From Planctomycetota bacterium (lineage in GTDB: Bacteria > Planctomycetota > Planctomycetia > Isosphaerales > Isosphaeraceae), in NCBI GenBank assembly GCA_021778575.1, contig JAJYCH010000352.1, positions 1 to 5,713 of the forward strand: DNA of 5,713 nt. The letters run 5' to 3'. This document shows positions 5,580 through 5,713 of this stretch, piece after piece. Every line of letters begins with the position of its first letter. Position 1 is the first letter of the stretch. The translations under genes were made by a program, and so were the position numbers. The notes below the pieces were generated by a model. The model saw only the letters and a list, made by a program, of their open reading frames with translations, did not search any database and was not told the origin of the DNA.

Positions 5580-5713
5580 TCATGAGCGGAACATCCGGGC
5601 ATAAAGTCGTGTTTGCTCATCGCAAAGAATCTCATAGGAAGGACAACCAGCCCCGGCGGTCTCGGGTTCGGAGTCGACCAGCCCGGCAGCCAGTTGGCGA
5701 ATGTCATTTTGAA
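5580..5713 (-). CDS. ureF: Urease accessory protein UreF, C-terminal end only (cut by right edge)
   Basis: A minus-strand frame enters from the right edge at 5713 and stops with TGA at 5580-5582, giving 43 complete codons. Its last residues, [13 protein letters not shown], match the characteristic UreF ending (typically RHETQYSRLFRS), and the preceding stretch [16 protein letters not shown] is compatible with the helical C-terminus. UreF bridges UreD and UreG in the urease activation complex and controls UreG GTPase activity; its C-terminal tail is known to contribute to UreD/UreH binding. A different frame is open over the same DNA as an upstream extension of ureG, but it has no family similarity. 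The rest of ureF, and probably ureABC(E), should lie beyond the window. Assignment rests on a short but distinctive C-terminus plus the ureG-ureD context. Confidence 0.82.
   Translation of the reverse strand, partial: QNDIRQLAAGLVDSEPETAGAGCPSYEILCDEQTRLYARMFRS

Noticed and set aside
5486..5707. Extended 290-residue UreG with a novel N-terminal domain
   Set aside because: The extension overlaps the recognisable end of ureF in another frame, is arginine/proline-rich out-of-frame type sequence, and contains no UreG similarity before ATG 5485.

Overview
The window looks like chromosomal DNA of a GC-rich, double-membraned bacterium, most likely a planctomycete. This rests on three things: a porin of the OmpL-like BBP2 type with a long Pro/Ser/Thr-rich N-terminus, a periplasmic thioredoxin-like protein with a long helical N-terminal part, and generally weak Shine-Dalgarno signals. 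The phylum is inferred from gene style, because no rRNA or other taxonomic marker is present. I see no mobile element, CRISPR array, tRNA or rRNA gene.

Layout from left to right. A possible gene start on the minus strand lies at the extreme left edge (about 1-37). Next comes a minus-strand gene for an exported TlpA-like thioredoxin-fold protein (104-1204). About 400 bp of non-coding DNA follows (1205-1601) and separates it from a divergent plus-strand porin gene (1602-2954). The porin meets the next minus-strand gene, a bestrophin-family membrane protein (2962-3873), tail to tail with only 7 bp between stop codons. Upstream of the bestrophin gene in the same direction lie ureD (3942-4805, possibly starting at 4874), ureG (4835-5485) and the last 43 codons of ureF (5580 to the right edge).

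The right half therefore reads, in transcription order, ureF - ureG - ureD - bestrophin. UreD, UreF and UreG assemble the complex that loads nickel into apo-urease, with UreG as the GTPase. In the F-G-D order the structural genes ureABC would be expected beyond the right edge. The bestrophin gene follows ureD by 68 bp with no visible terminator and may be co-transcribed. Bestrophins are ion channels, so a role in moving ions linked to urea hydrolysis (bicarbonate, chloride, counter-ions) is an attractive but unproven idea.

Most of the window is recognisable and ordinary, and I found no clear new multi-gene system. The points most worth a second look are the urease-bestrophin linkage, an alanine where the bestrophin pore neck normally carries phenylalanine, the missing second cysteine in the TlpA-like active site, and an exceptionally good Shine-Dalgarno site inside ureG that competes to define the ureD start.
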